64,000 bases of DNA from an uncultured Bacteroidia bacterium (GCA_947252645.1 CAMXWF010000006.1:1-64000), one strand, 5' to 3'; positions 26,625 through 36,645 are shown, counted from the first letter of the stretch. Notes: generated by a model from the sequence alone, not told the origin. A program made the numbers and translations.

Positions 26625-27426
26625 AGATGATGGCGATAGCCCCCACGATGGCGCAATAGATGGAGAAGCCCAGGAAGCCTTTACGGCGAATGACTTTGAG
26701 CATGAGACGGCAGGCGACATAGCCCGACAGAAAGGCCGTCAGGAAGCCCGCCATGAGGGCAGCCAGTGAGAGGCCCTGGAGCGAGGTGCTCGGGTCAAGG
26801 AGATCCAGGATGTTGGCCCCGATGATTGGGGGAAGCACCATGAGGAAGGAGAAGCGCGCCGCATCTTCCTGCTTGAGGCCGCCGAGCAGGCCGAGACTGA
26901 TGGTCGTGCCACTGCGCGAGAGCCCGGGCAAAGCCGCAAACGCCTGCCCCACTCCCATGAGGAGCGCCGCGCAATAGCTTACGCCCCCCGCAGGGGCGGC
27001 CGCCTGACGTCGGGCGCGCAGCAGGCCAGGCAACCGGTAGGCTAGGAATAGCAATACGGCAGTCAACAGGAGCATGCAGCCGACGAGCAGGAGGTTACCC
27101 TTGAAGAGTTCCTCAACCTGCGCCCTAAAGAGCAGCCCCACCAGCGCGATGGGGAGCATGGAGACCACAATTTTCAGGACGTAGGAAAACTCCCAGCTCT
27201 TGCCAAATTTGAAGAAGCCCGTGCAGAGCCCCCATATCTCCCGCCAAAGGGCCACCAGGGTACTGAGCAACGTGGCCCCATGGAGCAAGAGAGTGAAGCC
27301 GAGCGGGGCATTGGCCTCTAGGCCCATAATGGCTTTTCCGATTTCGAGGTGACCGCTACTGCTCACGGGCAGGAACTCCGTCAGCCCCTGGATGAGCCCC
27401 AGGATGATAGCCTGTAAGACATCCAT
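26614..27426 (-). CDS. uppP: Undecaprenyl-diphosphate phosphatase
   Basis: A 270-residue inner-membrane enzyme (BacA family) that recycles the lipid carrier of cell-wall synthesis. The active-site region is GLTEFLPVSSSGHLE (14-28) and the second motif is PGLSRSGTT near 165-173. About eight hydrophobic segments are visible. It starts 4 bp after the DUF3098 gene and overlaps truB. Confidence 0.97.
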   Translation of the reverse strand: MDVLQAIILGLIQGLTEFLPVSSSGHLEIGKAIMGLEANAPLGFTLLLHGATLLSTLVALWREIWGLCTGFFKFGKSWEFSYVLKIVVSMLPIALVGLLFRAQVEELFKGNLLLVGCMLLLTAVLLFLAYRLPGLLRARRQAAAPAGGVSYCAALLMGVGQAFAALPGLSRSGTTISLGLLGGLKQEDAARFSFLMVLPPIIGANILDLLDPSTSLQGLSLAALMAGFLTAFLSGYVACRLMLKVIRRKGFLGFSIYCAIVGAIAIIYAL

Positions 27427-27430
27427 GCTG

Positions 27431-27712
27431 CTACTTCCCCAATGTGGGGTGCTTAGGTTTTGGACGGTAGAGGATGGCGAAGATGACGAAGAAGAAGCCC
27501 AACATCACCACGATGGGTGCGAGGGTAATCTGTCGGAAGCCAAAGACCTCCTCGTTGAATATGTTCGGGTCGGTGCTCTGTCCGCCGAGCATGAGCAGGA
27601 AGCCCAGCACCACGATGAGACCACCGATGAGAATAAAAAGGTAATTACGCTTCACGAAGGGCATACGCTCCTCGCGGGTACGTGGATCGGGCTTGCGGCC
27701 TTCTTTTGCCAT
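27431..27712 (-). CDS. DUF3098 small membrane protein
   Basis: A 93-residue protein with two hydrophobic helices (NYLFILIGGLIVVLGFLLML and LAPIVVMLGFFFVIFAILY) and a charged N-terminus. This matches the DUF3098 family found beside ftsX and uppP in Bacteroidetes; function unknown. The ATG at 27712 was chosen because the upstream start at 27745 would overlap ftsX and adds unlike residues. Confidence 0.82.
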   Translation of the reverse strand: MAKEGRKPDPRTREERMPFVKRNYLFILIGGLIVVLGFLLMLGGQSTDPNIFNEEVFGFRQITLAPIVVMLGFFFVIFAILYRPKPKHPTLGK

Positions 27713-27728
27713 AAGGGTAAATCGGTTA

Positions 27729-28607
27729 TTAGTAGTAGAGCGCATCGGTGGCGATGTTGAGGTACTTGTTGACGGCGAAGTACGTGGTGATCATATTGAT
27801 GGCCACGCCCGCCAAGAGTACAAAGAGGGCCATGACCCCCAGCTGCGGATATTGGTGGAGGTTGATGAGGTCGTAGAAGTCTCGCTGCAAGAGCCAGACC
27901 GTATAGAGCAGGAGGAGGATAGCCAAGCCAGCCGAGAGCAAGCCATGCCAGAGAGCCTGCGCAATGAACGGTCGACGAATGAAGCACCGCGTAGCCCCCA
28001 CGAGCTGCATGGTGCGAATGGTGAAGCGCCGCGCGTAGATGGAGAGGCGCATGGTGCTATTGATGAGGACCACGGCGATAAAGCTCATCAAGACCCCAAA
28101 GGCCAGCACGAGTCCGCCCAGCTTGCGTATATTGGCATTGACCAGCTCTACCAGATTGGCCTCATAGCGCACGTCCGTCACCTGGGGCGCTTCGGAAAGC
28201 TTGTCAGCTATTTTGGCTATGCTATCGTTATTGGCCCAAGGACTTCTGAGCCGTAGCTCAATGGAGGCGTGCAGAGGATTGTAGCCCAGGAGCGTAAGGA
28301 AATCCTGGCCGAGCGACTCCTGGAGCTCTTGGGCGGCCTGTTCCTGGCTGATATAATGGGTTGACTTGGTGTAGGGGGCGGCCTCCAAGGTCTGGCGCAG
28401 GTACTCGGCATCGACACGCTTGACCTGGTCTACCATGACGAGCGAGAGTGTCAGGTTTTCCTTGGCGAATTCTGAGAGTCGCTGCACATTGATGAGCAGG
28501 AGCGATAGCACCCCTAGGGCATAGAGCACCAGCATGGTGCTCACCACCGAGGAGAAGGAATTACTCCTGAGGCGCCAGTAGGACTTAGGTCGTGGTGCTT
28601 CGTTCAT
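27729..28607 (-). CDS. ftsX: Cell division permease FtsX
   Basis: A 292-residue FtsX: N-terminal TM, extracellular domain (about 50-165), then three TMs with the FtsX/MacB-type stretch TIRTMQLVGATRCFIRRPF near 210-228. With FtsE it controls cell-wall hydrolases at the septum. FtsE is not next to it here, which is common in Bacteroidetes. The start overlaps the YfhO-like stop by 4 bp. Confidence 0.92.
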   Translation of the reverse strand: MNEAPRPKSYWRLRSNSFSSVVSTMLVLYALGVLSLLLINVQRLSEFAKENLTLSLVMVDQVKRVDAEYLRQTLEAAPYTKSTHYISQEQAAQELQESLGQDFLTLLGYNPLHASIELRLRSPWANNDSIAKIADKLSEAPQVTDVRYEANLVELVNANIRKLGGLVLAFGVLMSFIAVVLINSTMRLSIYARRFTIRTMQLVGATRCFIRRPFIAQALWHGLLSAGLAILLLLYTVWLLQRDFYDLINLHQYPQLGVMALFVLLAGVAINMITTYFAVNKYLNIATDALYY

Positions 28608-31063
28608 GGCCTAGCGGGTTGAGGGGAAACGTTGGGCTTACGCTGGCGCAACTGGCCATAGCCACGCCAGACCAGCAGAGCCAAGAGCGCCGCAACGAGT
28701 AGCCAACCACAGACGGCATCGACGAGCTGCGCCCGATAGAAGATAGGCTGGTCGAAATGCATAGTCAACGCGTACCGTCCAGCCGGCAGCAGGATGCCCC
28801 GCAGGATATAGTCGCACCGGAAGATCTCTGGGGTGGGCAGTGCTTGGTCGGCAGAAGCAATGCTGGCCTGCCAGCCGCGCGGGTAGTATATCTCGGAGAA
28901 TACGGCTACCCTTGGTTTTTCCAGCTGCACCTGATAGCGCAGCTCATTGGCCGCATGGTAGGTCAGGTAGATGGTATCGCCCGGGGCAGACACCGCGCTG
29001 CCTTTTCCACTGGGCAATTCCTTCTCTTGGAGCACAGCCACGCGGGTAAGCGGGAGCTTACCTAGGGAGGCCAGCTCATCGTCGGCCGTTGCTACCGCCA
29101 CCAACGAGTCGACAAACCATGCGTTACCGTAGGCGTGGGGATTGATAGCCGGGACCGCCCCATACTGCTCTGAGCGCTGGATGACGTATTTGACATTGAG
29201 CAGGTTCAGGAAGAGCGGTGTGTTCGCATAGGCTGTGTAGAACTCCTGGTAGCGGCGCAGCTTAGCCCCATGGTAGCCACCCACGGAGTTGTGGAAGAAG
29301 GAGGTGCTGGCATCGTTGAAAGGGCTCACCGTGGTATTGAAGACGCGGTAGAATGAGGTGTCCTGCAGGATGGCCCTATCGGCCGCCGTCATTTGGAAGG
29401 GGGTGGCGTTCTGGGCGCTGGGCACATAGCGCACGCCATCGTAACGGGTATTCACCAGTCCCAAGTCGAGCAGCACCACCAAGGCCAGTAGCAGCGAGGC
29501 ACTGAGCCACTTGAGCCATCCCCGGTACTGCGCAAAGAGTAGACCAGCAGGCAAGGCCACGAAGAGCAGAGCACGGAACACGTCGCGCACCAATAGGCTC
29601 TTTCTATCCTGCTGGAGTGCATCTAGAAGCGCAGGGGGAAGCCCCATGGCCGCATCGTTGGGAGAGCTGAAGGAGAAGCCCAAACTGCCCACCAGCAGCA
29701 CTAGCAGCAGGCCTCCAGCGCATAGGATGACACTCCAGCGGAAGGCCCTGCGAAAATGCGCAGCCGTCACTTCCTGGCGCTGCCAGAGGCTAAGCCCATA
29801 GAAGGCCAGCAGGGGTACAATGAGCTCCACGATGAACAGGGTCATGGAGACCGAGCGGAACTTGTTGTAGCCAGGGAAATAGTCCAAGAAAAGATTGGAG
29901 AGCCACGGGAAATGCTTGCCCCAGGAAAGCATAATGGCCAGCAGCCCCAGGCCGAGCATGACCCACTTCTTGGGGCCTTTCAGGAAGAAGAGCGCCAGCA
30001 CAAAGAGGAAAATCACGCTGGCGCCCAGATAGACTGGGCCCGAGGTCATGGGCTGTGGGCCCCAATAGGTGGGCATATGGGCTAGGTATTGCTCTAGCTG
30101 CTTTTGGTTGGCCACATGGGGACGGAAAAAGTCTGCCGTGGCCGAGGTGGCGCTAAGGGCGTAGCTAGAGGAACCCCCAAAGAGGTTTGGCACACCTAGA
30201 TTAAGCGTTTCCGCTATGCCGTAGCTCCAGTCGAGGGCATAGGCTCGGTCCAGCCCTCCTGTAGCATCAGGGGTCGAAGCGTGCAGCTCGCTAGTACCCC
30301 GAATGCTCTCCCGACCATAGTCCCACGTCTGGTACAAGCGATTGAAATTGGCGCCAACGGCCAAGCCCGCCCCCAAGATCAGTGCTAGGCTAGCCAGCCA
30401 AAAGGTACGCTGGGCATGCGACTTAAAGGCCTGGATGAAGAAGACCAACGCCACGGCCACCACCACGAAGAGGGTATAGTAGGTGATCTGCGGGTGCCCT
30501 GTCACCAAGCTCAAGGCCAACATGAGACCAAAACACACGCCCCCCAGGAGTTTATGCCCCCTGTAGGCTAGAATGACCGAGGCCACCATGGGCGCTGCGT
30601 AGCAGATGGCGTGCGATTTGGCATTATGCCCTGCCCCTATGATGATGAAAAAATACGTGGAGAAGCCATAGGCCACCGCGCCCGCCAAGGCTAACCAGGG
30701 ATCTACCCGCAGTACGAGCAGGAGCAGGTAGAACCCCAACATGGTGAGGAAGATGTAGCTGGCAGGGCGCTTCCCCAGGGTGAGGAACTTGTCGAGGGGC
30801 GTGATCACGTTGTGGGGATACTCCAGGGAGATGAGCATCGCGGGCATGCCGCTAAACACGGTGTTGGTCCACAAGCTCTGCTCCCCTGGATGCGCAGCCC
30901 TATAGTCAAGCAGTTCGCGGGCCGTACCCTGCCACTGATCCCTATCGTGCTGCTGAACCTCCTGCCCCGCAAGCAGGGGATAGAAATAGAGATAGGCTAC
31001 GACCAGGAAAAACACGGGGCCCACCCAGTAGGTCCACCTGTGGTTTAGTGCTGCAGTACTCAT
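28604..31063 (-). CDS. YfhO-like large membrane protein
   Basis: An 819-residue protein with about a dozen hydrophobic helices across residues 15-560 and a C-terminal extracytoplasmic region before a last TM near 785-805. The opening resembles the YfhO family, relatives of GT-C glycosyltransferases; an early acidic patch (VQQHDRDQWQG at about 36-46) sits where GT-C enzymes carry catalytic acids. It may transfer sugars from a lipid carrier to a surface polymer, but the substrate is unknown. It overlaps ftsX by 4 bp and lies 52 bp after the S41 protease gene. Confidence 0.82.
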   Translation of the reverse strand: MSTAALNHRWTYWVGPVFFLVVAYLYFYPLLAGQEVQQHDRDQWQGTARELLDYRAAHPGEQSLWTNTVFSGMPAMLISLEYPHNVITPLDKFLTLGKRPASYIFLTMLGFYLLLLVLRVDPWLALAGAVAYGFSTYFFIIIGAGHNAKSHAICYAAPMVASVILAYRGHKLLGGVCFGLMLALSLVTGHPQITYYTLFVVVAVALVFFIQAFKSHAQRTFWLASLALILGAGLAVGANFNRLYQTWDYGRESIRGTSELHASTPDATGGLDRAYALDWSYGIAETLNLGVPNLFGGSSSYALSATSATADFFRPHVANQKQLEQYLAHMPTYWGPQPMTSGPVYLGASVIFLFVLALFFLKGPKKWVMLGLGLLAIMLSWGKHFPWLSNLFLDYFPGYNKFRSVSMTLFIVELIVPLLAFYGLSLWQRQEVTAAHFRRAFRWSVILCAGGLLLVLLVGSLGFSFSSPNDAAMGLPPALLDALQQDRKSLLVRDVFRALLFVALPAGLLFAQYRGWLKWLSASLLLALVVLLDLGLVNTRYDGVRYVPSAQNATPFQMTAADRAILQDTSFYRVFNTTVSPFNDASTSFFHNSVGGYHGAKLRRYQEFYTAYANTPLFLNLLNVKYVIQRSEQYGAVPAINPHAYGNAWFVDSLVAVATADDELASLGKLPLTRVAVLQEKELPSGKGSAVSAPGDTIYLTYHAANELRYQVQLEKPRVAVFSEIYYPRGWQASIASADQALPTPEIFRCDYILRGILLPAGRYALTMHFDQPIFYRAQLVDAVCGWLLVAALLALLVWRGYGQLRQRKPNVSPQPARP

Positions 31064-31115
31064 GTTGCTATTCCACCTTCCAAGCTAACGCTCGGTCACC
31101 GCCCCACCCTATTGG

Positions 31116-32729
31116 CTAGAGAACCGTTTTATGTTGGAGCGCATAGCGTGCGGAATCGAGAGCTGGATCCTGCTCACGCCAGATGGCAAACGAGCCAATG
31201 CTATCCCAGAGCCTATAGGCCAGCTGGGCATAGAGCTGTAGGCGTATGACCTTCTTTGAGGTCTCGAACTGCCGCGCATTGAGGGGTACGCCTCGCTGCG
31301 CGGCGTAGGCAGTAAAGTCCGACAGCACTTGCGCCCCATCGAGCGCGGTTTCCATGGCCTGGGGAGATTCGAAGGCCATCAGCTCTTGGCGGTGGTGGTC
31401 GAAGTAGTACATGGCGTAGCGCACAAAGAGCCCGCGGCGGGCAAGCTGCGAGAGGTAGGGGGTAGAGGCCGAGGTGTCGAGGGGTACGAAGATGTCGGGC
31501 ATAATGCCTCCGCCCCCGTAGACCACTCGACCCCCGAGGGTGCGGAAGCGCTGCGTGGTGTCTTGGTGTACGCTGTCGGAGGAGAGCAACTCGCCGTTGG
31601 CGAAGCGCTTGTAGTAGTCATCGTAGTAGCTGGAGTCGTTGCCCAGACGATACGGGCGCTGGATGGAGCGACCCGAAGGGGTGTAGTACCGGGCTACTGT
31701 GAGCCGTAGGGCGGAGCTGTCGGCAAATTCAAACTGCTCCTGCACCAGGCCCTTGCCAAAAGAGCGGCGTCCCACGATGAAGCCCCGATCATTGTCCTGT
31801 ATGGCCCCCGCGACGATCTCGCTGCCCGAGGCCGATGCCTCATCGATAAGCACCGCCAGGGGAAAATTGCGCAGGGGGCCGTCAATCTGAGCCAAGAAGT
31901 CGCGCCGCTCCCTACTGCGCCCCTTAGTATAGAGCAGCAGCTTGCCCTCTGGCAGGAAGAGCTGGGCCACATAGCACGCAGCCTGCAGCACGCCCCCCCC
32001 GTTGCCACGAAGATCGAGGATGAGCTGGCTCATGCCCTGGGCCCCCAGATGGGCAACGGCGCGCTGCACCTCCTCAATGGTGGTTTGCGAAAAGCGGGTC
32101 AGCTGCAAGTAGCCTGTTTTCTCGTCGAGCATGGTGTAGACCTCCACGCTCTTGACGGGGATTTTGTCGCGCGTGAGGGTAAAGGGCAACCAGTCCTTTT
32201 CCCCAAGGCGCTCGACCATGATGCTGACCTTTGAGCCTCGCGGCCCACGGAGGCGCATCACGATGCTGTCCTGATTGGCCTTCACCCCCGCGATGGTGTC
32301 GTGGCCTATCATCATGATACGATCGCTGGCCACCAGCCCGGCCTTGGCCGCAGGCCCGTGCGGCAATACGCTAAGCACCACCACCGTGTCGGTGAGCATG
32401 TTGAAGGTCACACCGATCCCCTCAAAATCCCCCCGCATGGTGATGTCGGCCTTGGTGAACAGCTCCTTGGGGATATACTCGGAATGGGGATCAAGCTGGC
32501 GCACCAAGGCGGTGAGCGTCTTGTCCTCCATGCCGCGCACGGGGAGGCTATCCACGTAGTCGTGCGAAATGAGGTCGAGCACCATCTCGACCTTCGACTG
32601 CCGCGTGCGGAACCCGAGCCGCTGGGCGCTACGTGCCGGCCGCAATATGCACCACAGGGCAAAGAAAATGGTTCCCAGCACGAACCCTAACAACAGCCAC
32701 AACCAGCGCCTATTCCACATGCTCTGCAA
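31116..32729 (-). CDS. S41-family carboxy-terminal processing protease
   Basis: A 537-residue protein with an N-terminal TM anchor (about 8-30), a PDZ domain (about 85-175) and an S41 peptidase core. The catalytic Ser is in EASASGSEIVAG and the Lys in RRSFGKGLVQEQF. It cuts C-terminal tails of periplasmic proteins. The start may be Met1 or Met4. It begins 5 bp after the dCMP deaminase gene. Confidence 0.94.
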   Translation of the reverse strand: MQSMWNRRWLWLLLGFVLGTIFFALWCILRPARSAQRLGFRTRQSKVEMVLDLISHDYVDSLPVRGMEDKTLTALVRQLDPHSEYIPKELFTKADITMRGDFEGIGVTFNMLTDTVVVLSVLPHGPAAKAGLVASDRIMMIGHDTIAGVKANQDSIVMRLRGPRGSKVSIMVERLGEKDWLPFTLTRDKIPVKSVEVYTMLDEKTGYLQLTRFSQTTIEEVQRAVAHLGAQGMSQLILDLRGNGGGVLQAACYVAQLFLPEGKLLLYTKGRSRERRDFLAQIDGPLRNFPLAVLIDEASASGSEIVAGAIQDNDRGFIVGRRSFGKGLVQEQFEFADSSALRLTVARYYTPSGRSIQRPYRLGNDSSYYDDYYKRFANGELLSSDSVHQDTTQRFRTLGGRVVYGGGGIMPDIFVPLDTSASTPYLSQLARRGLFVRYAMYYFDHHRQELMAFESPQAMETALDGAQVLSDFTAYAAQRGVPLNARQFETSKKVIRLQLYAQLAYRLWDSIGSFAIWREQDPALDSARYALQHKTVL

Positions 32730-32734
32730 GTTAA

Positions 32735-33178
32735 CTAGTCATCTACGGGCACATAATCACACACCACGCCAGCGCGAGCCAGCAGGTCAAGCCCCTCGGT
32801 CTTGCGGTACTGCGCCGAATAGACCACGCGCACTATGCCCGCCTGGATGATGAGCTTGGCACACTCCAGACAGGGACTCGCGGTGACGTAGAGCGTGGCC
32901 CCCAGGCTGCTATTGCTCGACTTGGCCACCTTGGTGATGGCATTGGCCTCAGCATGCAGCACATAGGGGTAGGTAGCACCATCTGGCGACTCGCACACGT
33001 TGGGAAAGCCCGAGGGGGTACCATTGTAGCCATCGGAGATGATCATCTTATCGCGCACCAGCAGCGCCCCCACCTGGAGGCGCTGGCAGTAGGAGTTGGT
33101 GGCCCAGATGCGCGCCATGGCCAAGTAGCGCCTATCGAGCGCACGCTGCTTGCTCTCCTTCCCTATGGACTCTTCCAT
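32735..33178 (-). CDS. Deoxycytidylate deaminase (ComEB-like)
   Basis: A 147-residue zinc enzyme converting dCMP to dUMP for thymidylate synthesis. The zinc and proton-shuttle motif is HAEANAI and the second site is SPCLECAK. The start at 33178 (MEESIGKESK) was chosen: the frame is open further upstream to 33580, but that extension reads through a tRNA gene and is not protein-like. First gene of the long minus-strand run. Confidence 0.94.
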   Translation of the reverse strand: MEESIGKESKQRALDRRYLAMARIWATNSYCQRLQVGALLVRDKMIISDGYNGTPSGFPNVCESPDGATYPYVLHAEANAITKVAKSSNSSLGATLYVTASPCLECAKLIIQAGIVRVVYSAQYRKTEGLDLLARAGVVCDYVPVDD

Positions 33179-33251
33179 CGCGTCGCCTAAGCCTCCAGCA
33201 GCCCGCCACGCACCGCCCGCACGCTGTTTCCGATGCGCTGCCCCTACCTTG

Positions 33252-33333
33252 TACCCAGGGCCGGGATCGAACCGGCATGGATCGCTCCACTGGTGTTTGA
33301 GACCAGCGCGTCTACCAATTCCGCCACCTGGGC
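33252..33333 (-). tRNA. tRNA-Leu (anticodon CAA)
   Basis: The minus strand folds into a class II tRNA: acceptor stem GCCCAGG/CCTGGGT (first pair G-T), D arm with TGGCGGAATTGGTAGACGC, anticodon stem CTGGT/ACCAG around loop CTCAAAC (anticodon CAA), a long variable arm (TGGAGCGATCCA) and T arm GCCGGTTCGATCCCGGC. The 3' CCA is not encoded. It is 82 nt long and lies 73 bp upstream of the dCMP deaminase gene. Confidence 0.95.
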
Positions 33334-33622
33334 CCGTAAAGGCATCGCGAAGATAGTGACTTAGCCGCAGTTGGCCAAATTGCCTGCGGCAGCGGGCACT
33401 CGCAGCCACCTTCGCGCAAGCAGGGGACGAGGAGCTCGTTTGCTGCGCCCCGCGAAGGCAAAGGCCTGCAAGGCCACTGGCACTGGGAACATAGCTAGGC
33501 AGTTGCTGCTTCCGTTCCCCCAGTACGCTCGCCGTAGGCTGGCAGGTGCAGGGCAAGCAGGAATGCCCCGCTTGGCCCAAGCAGAAAGCTGCTAAGCAGG
33601 CTGCGCCTGGGCGATGCTATTC

Positions 33623-34885
33623 CTACGATAGTGCTGGAATAGATGCCGTGGGCCGCAGGCCAAAGGTCGGGAGCATGGAGTATAGGTGCTCCAGGATGGC
33701 AGACTGAATGGCGCCGCAACCCATATAGCCTCTATCCACAGAGAAACAGTAGAACTGCACAGGCACGCCGTAGGGGGTGGGGTTGAGAATGCGGACCAAG
33801 ATATCGGCCGACTGCACCACGTTGGGATTACGCTTAAGGTAGGCCAGGGCATAGAGGCGGAAGAGCCGCAGATTGGTGGGCTGGGTGGCTTCATCGCGCA
33901 GCAGCTGCTGGTCGTTGGGCAGCAGATGCATCGTTGCGCCGCCCTGGGTGATCTCAAAAGCTGGCCCTCCCTGCCGCTCGAACAGCTTGGTCAATTCCGT
34001 GAGCTGCGCCGGGGAGCACACCGCCACGCTACGCATGTCGAGATAGAGCGATGCGGCTATAAGCCGCCCATAGCCCTGCTGCATGCCCTTCCAGTTGATA
34101 AAGCTTTCCTTGACCAATGCGGAGGTCGGAATGGTCGTGATGGTCAAATCCCAGTTTTGCACCTTGACGGTCGTCAGATTGATCTCCTGCACAATGCCAT
34201 CTGCACTCCGTGCGGGCATTGATATCCAGTCCCCTGGCTTGAGCATATCGTTGACCGACACCTGGATGGAGGCCACTAGCCCCAAGATTGTATCCTGGAA
34301 CACCAGCATCAGCACCGCCGCCATGGCCCCCATGCCTAGGATAAGGCTCATCGGATTCTTATTCGTCAGCAAGGCCACTATCACTATCACCCCGAAGAAG
34401 ATCAATATGATCTTCAGCAGCTGCAAGTAGGCCTTGATGGGCCGAGTTTTGGCTAGCTCCGTGCGCAGGTAGATCTCGTGCGCAGCGTTGACAAAGGAGC
34501 ACAGGGCGTGCACTACCGCCCACACAGCGTAGACCGAGGCTAGCACCTTGACTGTTTTCACTAGCCAAGCATAGCTCTCTACCGGGGGCAGCAGGAAGGC
34601 CACCCCGGCGTTGAGGACAAAGGCCGGCACCAGATGCACCAAAGCGTGGAGCACACGATGCTTGAGAATGATATCGTCCCACTGGCTCTTGGTGCGGCGG
34701 GCAATCCTACTAAAAACGTAAACGGCTACCACGCGCACCAGCAGGAAGAGCAAGTAGGCCACCAGACCCAAGGCCACCAGCAGGACAAGGCTCACCCCTA
34801 AGCTAGCAAGCCACGCGGGGCCCCCGAGCCGAGCCGCTATGCCCATGAGATAATCGAAGAAAACGGCCGCCAAGATGGTTTTCAT
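33623..34885 (-). CDS. MscS-family mechanosensitive channel
   Basis: A 420-residue inner-membrane protein. Five hydrophobic segments span about 10-205; the last is the pore helix with NPMSLILGMGAMAAVLML followed by FQDTILGLVASIQVSVNDMLKPGDWI, the MscS signature. The cytosolic beta and alpha-beta domains follow. The large size of the soluble part resembles YbdG-type channels. It opens on membrane stretch during osmotic down-shock. I chose the ATG at 34885 over the GTG three codons upstream. The 290 bp between this gene and the tRNA hold nothing I can assign. Confidence 0.92.
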   Translation of the reverse strand: MKTILAAVFFDYLMGIAARLGGPAWLASLGVSLVLLVALGLVAYLLFLLVRVVAVYVFSRIARRTKSQWDDIILKHRVLHALVHLVPAFVLNAGVAFLLPPVESYAWLVKTVKVLASVYAVWAVVHALCSFVNAAHEIYLRTELAKTRPIKAYLQLLKIILIFFGVIVIVALLTNKNPMSLILGMGAMAAVLMLVFQDTILGLVASIQVSVNDMLKPGDWISMPARSADGIVQEINLTTVKVQNWDLTITTIPTSALVKESFINWKGMQQGYGRLIAASLYLDMRSVAVCSPAQLTELTKLFERQGGPAFEITQGGATMHLLPNDQQLLRDEATQPTNLRLFRLYALAYLKRNPNVVQSADILVRILNPTPYGVPVQFYCFSVDRGYMGCGAIQSAILEHLYSMLPTFGLRPTASIPALS

Positions 34886-34923
34886 AGCACACACGCTGTC
34901 ATGTCACATTCGCAGGACTGGAC

Positions 34924-36522
34924 CTACTTATAGCGTCCCGACTTGAGATTGGCCACCTCCAGGGGGGTGAGAAAGCGCCACTGTCCGCGGGGCAGATCCT
35001 TCTTGGTGAGGCCTGCATAATACACCCTATCGAGGCTCAGCACCCGCAGTCCCAAGGCATCGAGCAAACGACGCACCACCCGATTCTGGCCAGTATGGAT
35101 CTCTATGCCCAGCACATCGCGCTCGTTCTCCCGCGGATAGGCCACTGCATCCACGGCTATCACCCCCTCCTCCAGCTCCACCCCAGACAAAAGCTGCTGG
35201 CACTCGGCATTGGTGACATTGCGGTCGACTCGCACCTCATAGACCTTGCGCTTCTCGTAGCTCGGGTGAGTAAGCTGATCGGTAAGCGACCCATCGTTGG
35301 TCAAAAGAATAAGCCCTGTTGAGTTGCGATCCAAGCGCCCAACGGGGTAGATACGCTCATTGCAAGCCCCGGCCACCAGGTCCAGCACCGTACGGCCGGC
35401 GTGCGGATCCTCCAGCGTGCTAAAGCAGTCCTTGGGCTTGTTGAGCAGGATGTAGACCATATGCTCGGGCTTCACCAGCTTCCCTTGGCACTCCACCTGG
35501 CAGTTGGCGGGCACGATCTTGGTCCCCAGCTCATCGGTCACCACCCCGTTGACCTTCACCTCGCCATACTCGATCAGCTTGTCGGCCTCGCGTCGACTGC
35601 CCACGCCACAATGCGCCAAGTAGCGATTGAGCCGCATAGGCTGCTCGGGATCAAATGTAGAGGCAAAATTGGGGCGCTCAACCTGCTGACGGGGGGTCGT
35701 GCGGGGCTGACCGGCCGCAGAGAATTCACGACTACGCCCGCTCGAGGGGAGACGTCCGCCCTCTCCTTGTCGTCCCTTCCCTAGGCCATAGGCATTGCGT
35801 GGTTCCGCACCATAGGAGCGATCGCGACGGAATGGCGGGCGCGGAGCTCCCCGACGCCCAAAACGAGCATCCTCCGACTGGGCGTGCTGACGCTCTCCAC
35901 CCAGCGCACGGTAGCCATCGTTGCGCCCGCGCGCAGCAGCGTAGCCCCCAGCGCGCCGAAAGCCACCATAAGCCCCACGGCCGCGCCCTTCCCCTGATGT
36001 ATGCCCTTCTCGGTAGCTATCCCTACGTTGACCAGGACGGGCAGCGGAATCCCAGCGGTCTCCACCCCGTTGACGGAAATTCCTACTCACTCCCTCCTCC
36101 GCCCTACGTGGCCTATAGTCCCATTGACCTCGGGTATCGCGACGGGGCGCCCTAGTGTCTTCTGCCCGTCCCGCAGTCTCCCTTACGGGCGTGGTGGCCT
36201 TAGCACGCGTTGGCAGAGACTCTCCCCCCCCAGTCATCCTCTCGGCTATGCGGCGCGAGGCCGTCCTGGGCACATAGGCCCTACCTGTATCCGCAGGCCG
36301 GCCTCCGCGATACGGAGCTCCTGGCCTACTCTTACGGACATCAACGTGCGCCCCGGCAGACTCCGCACGGCTATCAGGCCCATGCGCAGCCCTGGAAGAC
36401 GGGGTGTCCGCCCCGGTAGATTTCACTGTACGTGGCCGGTAGGCTCGCGCTGGCCCATCGGCCGCTGCGCGGTAGGGAGCGTCTCCACGACGGCCTCTCC
36501 CGCGACTCTGGTATTTCCCCAT
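34924..36522 (-). CDS. RsuA/RluB-type pseudouridine synthase with long RG-rich N-terminus
   Basis: A 532-residue protein. The C-terminal about 250 residues are a normal rRNA pseudouridine synthase: an S4 RNA-binding domain (MRLNRYLAHCGVGSRREADK near 290-310) and the catalytic part with GRLDRNSTGLILLTNDG (Asp in RLD). The N-terminal about 285 residues are almost all Arg, Gly, Ala, Pro, Ser and Tyr, low-complexity and strongly basic, like RGG RNA-binding tails. Related Bacteroidetes proteins have such tails, but this one is longer than the catalytic part. It modifies 16S or 23S rRNA; the exact site cannot be told. Confidence 0.92.
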   Translation of the reverse strand: MGKYQSRGRGRRGDAPYRAAADGPARAYRPRTVKSTGADTPSSRAAHGPDSRAESAGAHVDVRKSRPGAPYRGGRPADTGRAYVPRTASRRIAERMTGGGESLPTRAKATTPVRETAGRAEDTRAPRRDTRGQWDYRPRRAEEGVSRNFRQRGGDRWDSAARPGQRRDSYREGHTSGEGRGRGAYGGFRRAGGYAAARGRNDGYRALGGERQHAQSEDARFGRRGAPRPPFRRDRSYGAEPRNAYGLGKGRQGEGGRLPSSGRSREFSAAGQPRTTPRQQVERPNFASTFDPEQPMRLNRYLAHCGVGSRREADKLIEYGEVKVNGVVTDELGTKIVPANCQVECQGKLVKPEHMVYILLNKPKDCFSTLEDPHAGRTVLDLVAGACNERIYPVGRLDRNSTGLILLTNDGSLTDQLTHPSYEKRKVYEVRVDRNVTNAECQQLLSGVELEEGVIAVDAVAYPRENERDVLGIEIHTGQNRVVRRLLDALGLRVLSLDRVYYAGLTKKDLPRGQWRFLTPLEVANLKSGRYK

Positions 36523-36645
36523 GTTCGTATTATCAATACACTACGATAAGCGCAATGCCATCTCTTAGGCATTGCTACAGCCACTGGGCCCCACCACTTC
36601 CAGGCGCCCACGGCACTAATTTGTTTCTGCGCCAAGGCGCATCCG

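Noticed and set aside
33179..33580. Upstream extension of the dCMP deaminase frame
   Set aside because: It runs through tRNA-Leu and gives residues unlike any deaminase N-terminus.
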